Below, piece after piece: positions 9,888 through 18,233 of a DNA stretch of 64,000 nt. The notes beneath the pieces are model-generated. The model worked only from the letters and a program-made list of their open reading frames with translations. It had not been told where the DNA came from and ran no database searches. Made by a program: the position numbers and the translations under genes. Source of the DNA: Phycisphaerales bacterium (GTDB taxonomy: Bacteria > Planctomycetota > Phycisphaerae > UBA1845 > UTPLA1); assembly GCA_020639075.1 (NCBI GenBank), contig JACKHI010000001.1, positions 3,472,001 to 3,536,000 on the forward strand, given 5' to 3'. Every line of letters starts with the position of its first letter. Positions within the stretch are counted from its first letter, which is position 1.

Positions 9888-12113
9888 ATGAGCCAGACGC
9901 CGAACAACAATCAGGAATCGAGCAACGGTAGCGGCGAGAGCCAGGACGCGATCGTTCGCGCAAAGGCGTCGCCATACGGTGTCGATCTTTTCACGGGACC
10001 GATTGCAGCGCCCGAAATGGCGCCGACGTTCGACTTCAAGGCGATCTGGCGCTATCGCTGGACGATGCTGGCCGTCTTCGCCATCGTCGCGCCGGCACTG
10101 ATCGCCCTGGTCTGGAATCGCGTCGAACCGCAATACGAAAGCACGTCGGTGATCCACGTCGCATCCGTCGTTCCGCGCGTCCTCTACAAGATGGACGACA
10201 ACGGAAAGATCCCGCTCTACAACGCCTATCTCAACACGCAGGTATCGTTGATCCAGAGTCCGGAAGTGCTCGAGCGTGTGTTCGAACGCGACGACGTACG
10301 ACAAACGAGTTGGTTCCAGAATTCACCGGCGGCGTCGACGAACGACATCACGAGCGCGGCCGAACGGCTCGGACGGCAATTGGCCGTCAGCCCGCGTCGT
10401 GGAACGGAATTGATCGATGTGTCGATCGAAACGCTCGACGCCCGTGAATCGCAGATCATCGTGAACGCCGTCGTCGAAGCCTACAAGGTGTACTGGGACG
10501 ATCTGCAGGTGCAGGCGGACGAGCGCAGGCTCGCGACTTTGCGCCAACAGCGCGATCAGACGGACGAGGAAATCGCGTCGCTGTTCGATCGCAAATACGC
10601 GCTCTCCGAACAACTCGGCAGCAACGTCCACGAAGAAGTGCGTGCGCAGCGACTCGGCCAGCTCAACTCCATGAAGGCCGGGCTCCAACAGATGCGTTCG
10701 GAGCAGGCGGTGCGCAAATACGAGCGGACCGAACTCAATTCGGACAAGCTCCCGGAAGCGGACAGCGAAGCAATGATTCGAGCGACGGGCTCCCGGGAGA
10801 AAATCCCGAGCGTCCTGACGCTTGATCCGACGTGGCAGGAGCAGTTCGCCGCGTTCGAGAACGCCAAGCGGCGTCTCGCGCTTGTTCAGAAGCAATTCGG
10901 ATCCGGGCATCCGACGTATCAGTCGGCCGTTGCGGACCTTGAAAATACCGAACGCATCCTGCGACTCACGGAAGCGCGCCTTCTGCCGGGCGGCTACTCG
11001 ACGAATCGGGCGGAAGCCGTGGAGGGCAAGCGCGAAGAACAGCTCGTCGAATCGATCAACAAGCTGCAGGCGGAACTGACGGGCGTCGACCGCGTCGTCA
11101 ACGAACTGGCCAAAACGGAAGAACGTTACGCCGAGCGCAAGGCAATGCACAAGGAACTGACGGACCGGCTGCACGAACTGGAGATGGAGCGCAACGCGCC
11201 CGCCCGCGTGAGCATCCAATCGCCCGGCACGCTGCGGCGCAAGCCGTCGAGCGATCGCCGAATGATCTACTCGATGTGCGCCATTGCCGCGACGATCGTA
11301 CTGGCCGCGGGCGTCGGTTTCCTTCGAAGCCGGACTGACTCGACGATCCACGCCTACGCCGACATCTCCGGATCGGTGCCCGGCGGCGTCCCGTTCCTCG
11401 GACAACTCCCGCGCGCACGCGACGCCCTCGGCGAACCCGAGGACTCCCTGCTCGGCCGCGCCATCAACGAAAATATGCGCATCGTCCGCACGATGATGCT
11501 GCAGCGCCTTCGCCGCCCCAAGGGAACCGTCGTCGTGACCAGCCCCGAGGCCAGCGCCGGCAAAACCACGGTCTCGATCCTGCTCGCCCGCAGCCTGGTC
11601 CGCATGGGCAAACGCGTACTGCTGGTGGACGCCGACATGTTGCATCCGTCGGTCTCACAGTACTTCGAACTGAACGATCGCGTCGGGTTGCGTTCGGTCA
11701 TGTCGGGTGAAATCTCGGATGAAGCCGCATTCTGCATGACGGAAAACGATCGGCTCGCGGTGCTGCCGGCCGGCGTAAGCCACGGACCCGCCAATCGAGA
11801 CGTCCTGGCCAATGGCGCGTTCACGTCGGCGCTATCGCGCTGGCAGTCGATGTTCGACTACGTCGTCATGGACAGCCCGCCGGTTCTGGCGATGGCCGAC
11901 GCCCGAATCGCGGCAGGTCACGCAGACGGCGTCGTCATGGTGCTTCGAGCGGACGGTTCGCGTCGCGATGACGCCGTCGAAGCGTTCGCCGGACTTGCGG
12001 CCTGCGGCGCCAAACTGCTCGGCACGATGCTCGTCGGCGTTCGGACAGGAACGGGCTACTATCCGTATCAATACCATCGCATGCATGCGGACACCGCGGA
12101 CCTGCTGGCGTAA
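9888..12113 (+). CDS. Wzc-like chain-length regulator/BY-kinase
   Basis: A 741-residue inner-membrane protein with the Wzc layout. TM1 is at about 58-76, followed by a Wzz-type domain, long periplasmic coiled coils (about 200-440) and TM2 at 461-479. The cytoplasmic bacterial tyrosine kinase has Walker A SPEASAGKTT (Lys559), Walker A' VLLVDAD (Asp581/Asp583) and Walker B VVMDSPP (Asp662). A C-terminal tyrosine cluster (Tyr724, 725, 727, 729) is the expected autophosphorylation site. Cycling phosphorylation of such kinases controls polymer length and export together with Wza, which is encoded two genes downstream. Confidence 0.93.
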   Translation: MSQTPNNNQESSNGSGESQDAIVRAKASPYGVDLFTGPIAAPEMAPTFDFKAIWRYRWTMLAVFAIVAPALIALVWNRVEPQYESTSVIHVASVVPRVLYKMDDNGKIPLYNAYLNTQVSLIQSPEVLERVFERDDVRQTSWFQNSPAASTNDITSAAERLGRQLAVSPRRGTELIDVSIETLDARESQIIVNAVVEAYKVYWDDLQVQADERRLATLRQQRDQTDEEIASLFDRKYALSEQLGSNVHEEVRAQRLGQLNSMKAGLQQMRSEQAVRKYERTELNSDKLPEADSEAMIRATGSREKIPSVLTLDPTWQEQFAAFENAKRRLALVQKQFGSGHPTYQSAVADLENTERILRLTEARLLPGGYSTNRAEAVEGKREEQLVESINKLQAELTGVDRVVNELAKTEERYAERKAMHKELTDRLHELEMERNAPARVSIQSPGTLRRKPSSDRRMIYSMCAIAATIVLAAGVGFLRSRTDSTIHAYADISGSVPGGVPFLGQLPRARDALGEPEDSLLGRAINENMRIVRTMMLQRLRRPKGTVVVTSPEASAGKTTVSILLARSLVRMGKRVLLVDADMLHPSVSQYFELNDRVGLRSVMSGEISDEAAFCMTENDRLAVLPAGVSHGPANRDVLANGAFTSALSRWQSMFDYVVMDSPPVLAMADARIAAGHADGVVMVLRADGSRRDDAVEAFAGLAACGAKLLGTMLVGVRTGTGYYPYQYHRMHADTADLLA

Positions 12114-12164
12114 CGCCCAGGGGCTCGGATTCGCTGCGCGGATACTTTCGTTGGGGGTTAACGA

Positions 12165-13955
12165 ATGCTGATCTGCACGATCATCCATGACAGAACGATG
12201 TGCGACGCCGCCGGCGGGGAAGCAGTCTCCCTGCTGACGATGCCGCTCGGGGCCGCAACGGTTCTCGAGCACATCTGCCAGTGCGCAGCATCAGCCGGAA
12301 GCGACGACATGATCGTGCTCTCCTCGAACGCCTCGACGAGAGCCGCGCTCGAAGCGGCCGCATCGCGATCGGACCACGCCATCCGCATCCTCGACGAGAC
12401 TGAACTGGACAATGTGATCCACGGCCTGGAACCGTCGGATCGACTCCTGTTTATCGATCCTCGCGACTGGCCGACGAGCGGCTACGATTTCGCCCGAATG
12501 CTAGACGAAGCCAGGTCATTCAGCGGCGCCATTCACGCAATTGCGATGGGATCCGACGCCAACGACGCGAGCGAGCGCGTCCTGCTCGATCGGGAAGGCC
12601 ATGTGCGCAGCATCCGCCGATTTTACCAGGGCGTGACGCGCGTCGATCGCGCGGCCGGATCGATCGCCTACTCCTATGTACCCGTCGCGGCGATGGCGGA
12701 TATTCACTATGCCGAATTGACGGCACTGCCCGTCGCTCTTGCGCGACGCGGCGTCCTCGTTCGAGATATTCCGCTCGAGTGCGATCTGTTCGACGCGACG
12801 ACGGAACACGACTTCCTCGCGCTGAGCGAACTCGTCCTGATGAGAACCCTCGCCGGCCCCACGCCGAGCGAATATTCGAAGCTCGACAAGCAGATGCACA
12901 GCGGTCGCGGAGCGATCGTTCACACGTCGGCCCGACTTGTGGGCCCTGTCATCGTGCAGGCCGGCGCCAGCGTCGGAGCCAATGCGACGATCATCGGACC
13001 GACGATCATCGGTCAGTCGTGCAGAATCGGCGCCGGCGCGCTGGTCGCGCAGGCCGTACTGCCGAATGGATCCGTCGTCGAAGCCGGCGCGTCCGTGCGA
13101 CACTGCGTAGCGCCGAATGTCGTCTCCCGTGAAACACCGGCGCGCGGCGCCGATCCGCTGGATTTCCAGGCGCCGCCGCAGCTCGATGTAAGGGGCTCGG
13201 AGTCGATCGCACCGGAACTTGAAGACGCCGGAATCGTCCGCCGCAGCGCACTGGCAGGCAAACGCGCTTTCGACATCGTCGCCAGCGCGATCGGCCTCGT
13301 CGTGCTGTCGCCGCTGATGGCGCTCGTCGCGATCCTGATCAAACTCGACTCGCGCGGCCCCGTCTTCTTCTATCACTATCGCGAAGGCCGCCACGGCAAG
13401 GTGTTCCCCTGCCTGAAGTTCCGCACAATGCGCAGCGACGCGCACCAACTCCAGCGAAAATTGCTGGAACAGAACGATCTCGACGGCCCGCACTTCAAGA
13501 TCTCTCGGGATCCGCGCATCACGCGATTGGGCCGCCTGCTTCGCAACACGAACATCGATGAACTGCCGCAGCTATTCAACGTGCTCATCGGCCAGATGAG
13601 CCTCGTCGGACCACGGCCGTCGCCGTTCCGCGAAAACCAGATCTGCGTCCCATGGCGGCGCGCCCGCCTGAGCGTCCGGCCCGGCATCACGGGGTTGTGG
13701 CAGATCTGCCGGTCCGAGCGCGGCAGCGGCGACTTCCAGCAGTGGATCTACTTCGACATCCTCTACGTGCGCCACATGACGTGCCTGCTGGATTTCAAAA
13801 TCCTCTTTGCAACCTTCTGGGCGCTCAGCACGGGGCGGGAAATCAGCGTCGATTCATTCCTGCCCGCCGTCCCGACGGATTCACCCATCGATTGGCGCGG
13901 TACAGGCATGCGACCCTGGATCATTCCGGCGGATCAACGCCGGAAGGCGGGCTGA
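12165..13955 (+). CDS. Nucleotidyltransferase-like/beta-helix/phosphoglycosyl transferase fusion
   Basis: A 596-residue three-part protein. Residues 1-235 look like a degenerate sugar-nucleotidyltransferase fold with no GGxGTR loop. Residues about 248-320 are hexapeptide repeats (VGPVIVQAGASVGANATIIGP) of a left-handed beta-helix. Residues 361-560 are a complete polyprenyl-phosphate glycosyl-1-phosphate transferase: a re-entrant helix at about 370-393, KFRTM at 418-422, the catalytic Asp465-Glu466 in NIDELPQ, and VGPRP. This last part transfers sugar-1-phosphate from UDP-sugar to undecaprenyl phosphate and starts repeat-unit synthesis. The multi-span N-terminus and CoA-binding-like domain of WbaP are replaced by the soluble module. 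Confidence 0.88.
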   Translation: MLICTIIHDRTMCDAAGGEAVSLLTMPLGAATVLEHICQCAASAGSDDMIVLSSNASTRAALEAAASRSDHAIRILDETELDNVIHGLEPSDRLLFIDPRDWPTSGYDFARMLDEARSFSGAIHAIAMGSDANDASERVLLDREGHVRSIRRFYQGVTRVDRAAGSIAYSYVPVAAMADIHYAELTALPVALARRGVLVRDIPLECDLFDATTEHDFLALSELVLMRTLAGPTPSEYSKLDKQMHSGRGAIVHTSARLVGPVIVQAGASVGANATIIGPTIIGQSCRIGAGALVAQAVLPNGSVVEAGASVRHCVAPNVVSRETPARGADPLDFQAPPQLDVRGSESIAPELEDAGIVRRSALAGKRAFDIVASAIGLVVLSPLMALVAILIKLDSRGPVFFYHYREGRHGKVFPCLKFRTMRSDAHQLQRKLLEQNDLDGPHFKISRDPRITRLGRLLRNTNIDELPQLFNVLIGQMSLVGPRPSPFRENQICVPWRRARLSVRPGITGLWQICRSERGSGDFQQWIYFDILYVRHMTCLLDFKILFATFWALSTGREISVDSFLPAVPTDSPIDWRGTGMRPWIIPADQRRKAG

Positions 13956-14087
13956 GTCCGATTATCGGCCGTTACACGGCTCATTACACCCACATCCGCA
14001 TATTCCCGGTGCTTTCAACCGAAGTCGTGCTTATCGGCGGTCGATTCTGATAGCGGACTTTCAACACGCTAGCGCGAGGAATACGCC

Positions 14088-15746
14088 ATGCGCCATAGAT
14101 CATCGGGACGACGCTTCAGTGACACGATTACCCCGACGGCAACGGTCGCCGTCGCGATCTGCATTCTGCTACTGACGGGCTGCGAAGACTCGCGCATCAG
14201 CGTGCAGGAATTCATCGCGATGCAGGAACGAATGGCTCGCGAGAGCCCGACGCACAACGCGCCGCCCGCCCGACGGGCGCCGACCGCCAGCGTCTCTCAC
14301 GAGAACGCGGATCGGTTGTCGGAGCCTTGCCGCCTGCCGGTTGCCGAAAAGCGAATCGCACCGCCCGGCGCGAGGACGGCGCCGCTGCCGCCGGTCGACG
14401 GACCGCGACCTGAACCCGTCGGCAACAGCAGCAGCAATGCCGTGCGCAGCAGCAAGATCGTTCAGGTGAAAGCCGAATCGCCGTCGGAGGATGAAGCGAA
14501 GGGCGACTGGTACTTCGACACGAAACGCGGTGAATGGGTGCGCGTGAAGCTGCCCGGCAAACCCAAGCGACGCGTGTTTCGCACATCGCTGATCGCAAAC
14601 CAGGACGAATCCTACGCCATCACGCCACTAGAAGCCGATGGCGATACGGATGGCGGCGAATACACGCTTGACGAAACAACGACAGCTCCGACGGATGCCG
14701 ATGAGCCGCCGCATTTTGTGCCCGTTCAGGCCAACGTACCCGTTCGAAACGAACCGCTTCAGCCTTTGAGCGATCTGCTGCAACTCGCGAAACGTCCCTA
14801 CCTGCTCGGTCCCGAGGACCTGCTGACTGTCACGCTGACAGGCCTGACCGGCATCGACACGATCGCCGAGCCGGCGGGCGTCGAAGTGCGAATCGCACAT
14901 GACGGCACGATTAACCTGCCGCTTGTCGGATCGATTCACATCGGCGGCCTCGACATGGTCTCGGCCGAGAACGTCATCCGCGATGCCTACGTTCCGAAGT
15001 TCGTGCCGACACTCGCCGTGGGCATCCGCATCGAAGCGTTCAAGACGGCGGACGTCGTCGTCGTGGGCGCTGCCGAGCTGCCGGGCATCGTCAACCTTCG
15101 ACGCAACCAGCAAACAGTGCTGCACGCCGTGGCTGCCGCCGGCGGAATGACGCAGTTGGCATCCGGCGAAGTCATTCTCCAGCGGATGCGCGATCCGGAA
15201 AATAAGATCCGCGTTTATCTGAGAAACTCGGCGGACCTTCAGAGCGTCATGGCGATGGACCCGCTCGAGTCCGGCGACGTGATCGAAGTCGTTGCGGCAC
15301 AGCCCAACACGATCTTCGTCGGCGGTCTGGTCAACATGCCCGGCCCTCGCGAATTTCCCGCGGGCACACAGGTCACGGCCCTCCAGGCCCTGGCCGCGGC
15401 GGGAGGCCCCATCGAGACTGTTTTCCCGAAGGAAGCGACGCTGATTCGCCGAATGCCGAACGGCGACGACGTCCACGTGCGCATCGATCTTGAGAGACTT
15501 CGCAGTGGCGACGATCCGAACATCGAACTGGCCGCTGGCGACATCTTCTGGGTGCCGGAAACCTGGGGCACGCGAACGATGGCCTTCATCAACCAGTCGT
15601 TCTTCATCCGCGCCGGTGCAACAGTCTCCTACAACGTGACGGGCATCGAATTCCTGAATCGACCGCGACAGCAAGTCGGCAACGTCGGCGGCAATGGCGG
15701 AACACTGCAGAACAACGTGGACCCGCTTGGCTTCCTCGCGCCGTAG
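14088..15746 (+). CDS. Wza-like polysaccharide export lipoprotein
   Basis: A 552-residue outer-membrane lipoprotein with a signal peptide ending LLLTGC (Cys32). Residues about 33-230 are a low-complexity linker rich in Pro, Ser and Glu. From about 236 comes the polysaccharide biosynthesis/export domain (YLLGPEDLLTVTL, DGTINLPLVGSIHIGGL), followed by two SLBB-type segments (VVVGAAELPGIVNL and IFVGGLVNMPGPREF). Such proteins form the periplasm-to-outer-membrane conduit that works with the Wzc-like kinase encoded just upstream. The long N-terminal linker is unusual compared with E. coli Wza (about 380 residues). Confidence 0.9.
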   Translation: MRHRSSGRRFSDTITPTATVAVAICILLLTGCEDSRISVQEFIAMQERMARESPTHNAPPARRAPTASVSHENADRLSEPCRLPVAEKRIAPPGARTAPLPPVDGPRPEPVGNSSSNAVRSSKIVQVKAESPSEDEAKGDWYFDTKRGEWVRVKLPGKPKRRVFRTSLIANQDESYAITPLEADGDTDGGEYTLDETTTAPTDADEPPHFVPVQANVPVRNEPLQPLSDLLQLAKRPYLLGPEDLLTVTLTGLTGIDTIAEPAGVEVRIAHDGTINLPLVGSIHIGGLDMVSAENVIRDAYVPKFVPTLAVGIRIEAFKTADVVVVGAAELPGIVNLRRNQQTVLHAVAAAGGMTQLASGEVILQRMRDPENKIRVYLRNSADLQSVMAMDPLESGDVIEVVAAQPNTIFVGGLVNMPGPREFPAGTQVTALQALAAAGGPIETVFPKEATLIRRMPNGDDVHVRIDLERLRSGDDPNIELAAGDIFWVPETWGTRTMAFINQSFFIRAGATVSYNVTGIEFLNRPRQQVGNVGGNGGTLQNNVDPLGFLAP

Positions 15747-15782
15747 TTCGCGGCCGCCTGACCTTCGAATTCACGAATGCGA

Positions 15783-15811
15783 CGAGGCTCCTCCGCGAGC
15801 CTCGTTTTTTT
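15783..15811 (+). terminator. Rho-independent terminator
   Basis: A perfect 8-bp stem, CGAGGCTC / GAGCCTCG, with a 6-base loop, followed at once by seven T residues (15805-15811). It ends the transcription unit that includes the export lipoprotein and implies that the next genes have their own promoter. Confidence 0.9.
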
Positions 15812-15815
15812 GATC

Positions 15816-15835
15816 CGGCATTTCATGAAATGCCG
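15816..15835. repeat. Perfect 20-bp palindrome
   Basis: CGGCATTTCATGAAATGCCG is exactly self-complementary and lies five bases after the terminator T-run, ahead of the second transcription unit of the polysaccharide locus. It could be a dimeric regulator's operator or a second hairpin; the sequence alone does not decide. Confidence 0.6.
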
Positions 15836-16093
15836 CGCGGGCCCATTCGATTCCGAGCCGCAACACCGAGCGGCGCCGACTCGGACGCGCAAATCCGCAG
15901 CTCATGGCATTCTCCGGAATCCGCAACGAACGCTCCGCTGCCCAGCAATTATGCGGACCCGGCGGTTCCGTTATCGGCGAACATCAGCCCTTGGACACGC
16001 CCGTCCGCCAGGTTATTGAGCATCTGGCAAATCGAGCCCGGATTCGACGAAACTCGGACGCCCAAACCCTTGCATTCAGGCATACGATTGGGC

Positions 16094-17248
16094 ATGAAGT
16101 TTCAGCTCACCGATATGCGTGCGCTCGCCGTGCGGGCGCTGGGCCGAATGTACCGACCCGACGATCGCATCTTCGCATTCCGACTGCGAATGCAGGACGG
16201 TCGCGACGTGCTGGAAGGCGTCAGCGTTCGTTACACGGCGTCAGTCCTCATCGGACTCGCCGGCAAGGACAAAGCGCTCATCGCCGACGCGCTGCACGGC
16301 CAATCGGCGGAGGACCTCTGTCGCAAGCTGATCGCCGATATCGACTCGACGACGAACATGGGCGACGTCGCGCAGATCGCCTGGGCGGCGCGCCTCCTGG
16401 AACTTCCCGACGCACACAAAGCCATGCGACGACTCGTCGACCTCGATCCGCTCTCGGATCGCCATCCGACAGTCGAGCGGGCGTGGGCGCTCTCCGCCTG
16501 CACGGCCGGACCGGATATCGAGCAATCACTGGGCGAACGCGTCGCCGCGTCGCTACTGACCGCATACAACGCGGATTACGGCACGTTCGCCCATCAGGCG
16601 CCGACGGCCAAGGCCGGACGGATTCGAGCCCACGTCTTCTGCTTCGCCGATTTCGTCTATCCCGTGATGGCGCTCGCCGATTGGGGTGCGGCAGTTTCCG
16701 ACGACAAGGCGCTGTCCGCGGCACGCACCGGCGCGAATCGAATGCGCGACACGCAGGGGCTCCGGGGCCAATGGTGGTGGCACTTCGACGCACGGAACGG
16801 TACGATCATAGAGAAATACCCGGTGTATTCCGTACATCAGGATTCGATGGCGCCTATGGCGCTGTTCGCCGCGGGGGATGCATGCGGCGAGGACTACTCC
16901 GAAGCCATTGCAGGGGGAATGCGATGGCTGCTCGAACCATCTGAAATCGAGCGATCTTTAATCGACAACGACAAGGACGTCATCTGGCGGAAGGTTTGCC
17001 GGCGCGAGCCGTCAAAACTGACGCGATCCATACAGGCGGGCATGTCCGCCATTTCGACCGGCTGGAGGGCGCCGGGCGTGGATCGTCTCTTTCCGCCGAC
17101 GCAGATCGACTTCGAGAGCCGACCCTATCACATGGGCTGGATTCTCTACGTCTGGTCCGCAGCACGAATGACACACATTGGGGAACTTCTATTCGGGGGA
17201 AAGAAGCATGTCTCAAAGGAGCCCGTGGCCGACTCGGCGTCTGTTTGA
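16094..17248 (+). CDS. Hypothetical protein of the polysaccharide locus
   Basis: A 384-residue protein from the chosen ATG (MKFQLTDMRALAVRAL). The frame is open from 15830, but that ATG lies inside the palindrome next to the terminator and is unlikely as a start; the true N-terminus is uncertain. Helical repeats with Trp and His patches (WWWHFDARNG, YPVYSVHQDSMAPMAL, YHMGWILYVWSAARM) suggest an alpha/alpha toroid of the kind found in glycan-processing or prenyltransferase-like proteins. No catalytic signature was recognised. Its end overlaps the next gene by 41 bp. Placed between export and glycosyltransferase genes, it probably serves the same polymer. Confidence 0.6.
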   Translation: MKFQLTDMRALAVRALGRMYRPDDRIFAFRLRMQDGRDVLEGVSVRYTASVLIGLAGKDKALIADALHGQSAEDLCRKLIADIDSTTNMGDVAQIAWAARLLELPDAHKAMRRLVDLDPLSDRHPTVERAWALSACTAGPDIEQSLGERVAASLLTAYNADYGTFAHQAPTAKAGRIRAHVFCFADFVYPVMALADWGAAVSDDKALSAARTGANRMRDTQGLRGQWWWHFDARNGTIIEKYPVYSVHQDSMAPMALFAAGDACGEDYSEAIAGGMRWLLEPSEIERSLIDNDKDVIWRKVCRREPSKLTRSIQAGMSAISTGWRAPGVDRLFPPTQIDFESRPYHMGWILYVWSAARMTHIGELLFGGKKHVSKEPVADSASV

Positions 17249-18029
17249 CGTCCGGATCGACGCGCTCACGATGACGGACGTCGTCGCGGCTGTCGCATCA
17301 GCGATTGAAACGCGCGAACGGCTGCTCATCGGCGTCGTCAATGCCGCCAAGATGGTCAAGATGCAGCGCGACAGCGCGCTGCGCCGCGCCGTCCTCGGCG
17401 CGGACATGATTCTCGCCGACGGAATGTCCGTCGTGTGGGCGTCACGCCTCGTTCGTGCGCCGCTGCCGGAGCGCGTCGCGGGCATCGATCTGATGGTCCG
17501 CGTCCTTGAACTCTGTCATGAGAAGAAATACCGCGTCTTCTGCCTCGGGGCGACGGAAGCTGTGCTCGAAGGCCTTCGCGCCGTGATTGCGCAAGACTAT
17601 CCCGGCGTTCAACTCGTCGGCACGCGAAACGGATACTACGACGCGGCGGAAGAGCCCGCGATCGCAAAGCAAATCGCCGAATCTCACGCCGATGTGTTGT
17701 TCGTCGGCATGACGAGCCCGCGCAAAGAGACGTTTCTCGCCGACTGGTGTGACGAGATGCGCGTGCCGGTCTGTCACGGCGTTGGCGGCGCGTTCGATGT
17801 GTTATCCGGAAAGGTACGACGCGCACCGGGAATTGTGCAACGTGCAGGAATGGAATGGGCATATCGAGTGGCCCAGGAACCGAGACGACTCGCCAGAAGA
17901 TACGTCGATACGAACACGGCGTTTCTCGGAATGCTGGCGCGCGAGAAGTACCAGGACCTGAAGAACCGCCTGATGGGACGCCGCGCCGACAAGGACCAAT
18001 GGAAGCGCGTTCGAACGGATCATCACTGA
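17208..18029 (+). CDS. WecG/TagA/CpsF family glycosyltransferase
   Basis: A 273-residue GT26 enzyme. The start at 17208 follows a clear GGGGGAAAGAAG ribosome site; an ATG at 17178 in the same frame lies inside the previous gene. Family landmarks are GVVNAAKMVKM (about 50), the LADGMSVVWASRL block with the proposed catalytic Asp, the FCLGATEAVLEGL strand, GTRNGYY, a VGMTSPRKETF motif and GVGGAFDVLSGKVRRAP. These enzymes add N-acetylmannosamine(uronic acid) or a related sugar to an undecaprenyl-linked acceptor on the cytoplasmic face, often as the second sugar of a repeat unit. Confidence 0.9.
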   Translation: MSQRSPWPTRRLFDVRIDALTMTDVVAAVASAIETRERLLIGVVNAAKMVKMQRDSALRRAVLGADMILADGMSVVWASRLVRAPLPERVAGIDLMVRVLELCHEKKYRVFCLGATEAVLEGLRAVIAQDYPGVQLVGTRNGYYDAAEEPAIAKQIAESHADVLFVGMTSPRKETFLADWCDEMRVPVCHGVGGAFDVLSGKVRRAPGIVQRAGMEWAYRVAQEPRRLARRYVDTNTAFLGMLAREKYQDLKNRLMGRRADKDQWKRVRTDHH

Positions 18030-18048
18030 ATCCGACAAGCGAGGGTGC

Positions 18049-18073
18049 CATGCCGACCCTCAAGGTCGGCATG
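18049..18073. repeat. Hairpin with 10-bp perfect stem
   Basis: CATGCCGACC and GGTCGGCATG flank a 5-base loop just after the WecG-like gene. The sequence before it (GGGTGCCAT) recurs as GGGTGCCAC at the next hairpin 80 bases on. The T-run after it is weak, so a transcript-end or REP-like role is more likely than a classical terminator. Confidence 0.6.
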
Positions 18074-18129
18074 TTTCCGTCAAGTGCCGCCGCTTTCAGG
18101 CAGTGCGGCATCGAAGGGACACCGGGTGC

Positions 18130-18148
18130 CACTGCTCTATGAGCAGTG
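18130..18148. repeat. Hairpin preceded by GGGTGCCA
   Basis: An 8-bp stem, CACTGCTC / GAGCAGTG, with a TAT loop, preceded by GGGTGC. It is the second member of a pair with the hairpin at 18049-18073 and lies in the 204-base gap before the glycosyltransferase operon. Confidence 0.55.
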
Positions 18149-18233
18149 CGGATTAGGCAAGGTGCCTAGAGACTCTCGAGACTCGATCATTGCGAACCCG
18201 GGGTTAAGACGCCGGACCTCACTAACAACGACA

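Larger units (their letters stand above)
15747..16093. other. Intergenic stretch with terminator and palindrome
   Basis: About 347 bases after the export lipoprotein gene. It contains a strong terminator followed by a perfect 20-bp palindrome, both listed separately. The frame of the next gene is open through much of the stretch, so part of it may encode an N-terminal extension. Confidence 0.5.

Noticed and set aside
10323..11645. 440-codon open frame antisense to the Wzc-like gene
   Set aside because: Shadow frame in high-GC coding DNA; no start signal or recognisable motif.
15830..16093. ATG at 15830 as start of the hypothetical protein gene
   Set aside because: It falls in the right arm of a perfect palindrome 18 bases after the terminator, leaving no room for a promoter or ribosome site. 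Some in-frame extension upstream of 16094 is still possible.
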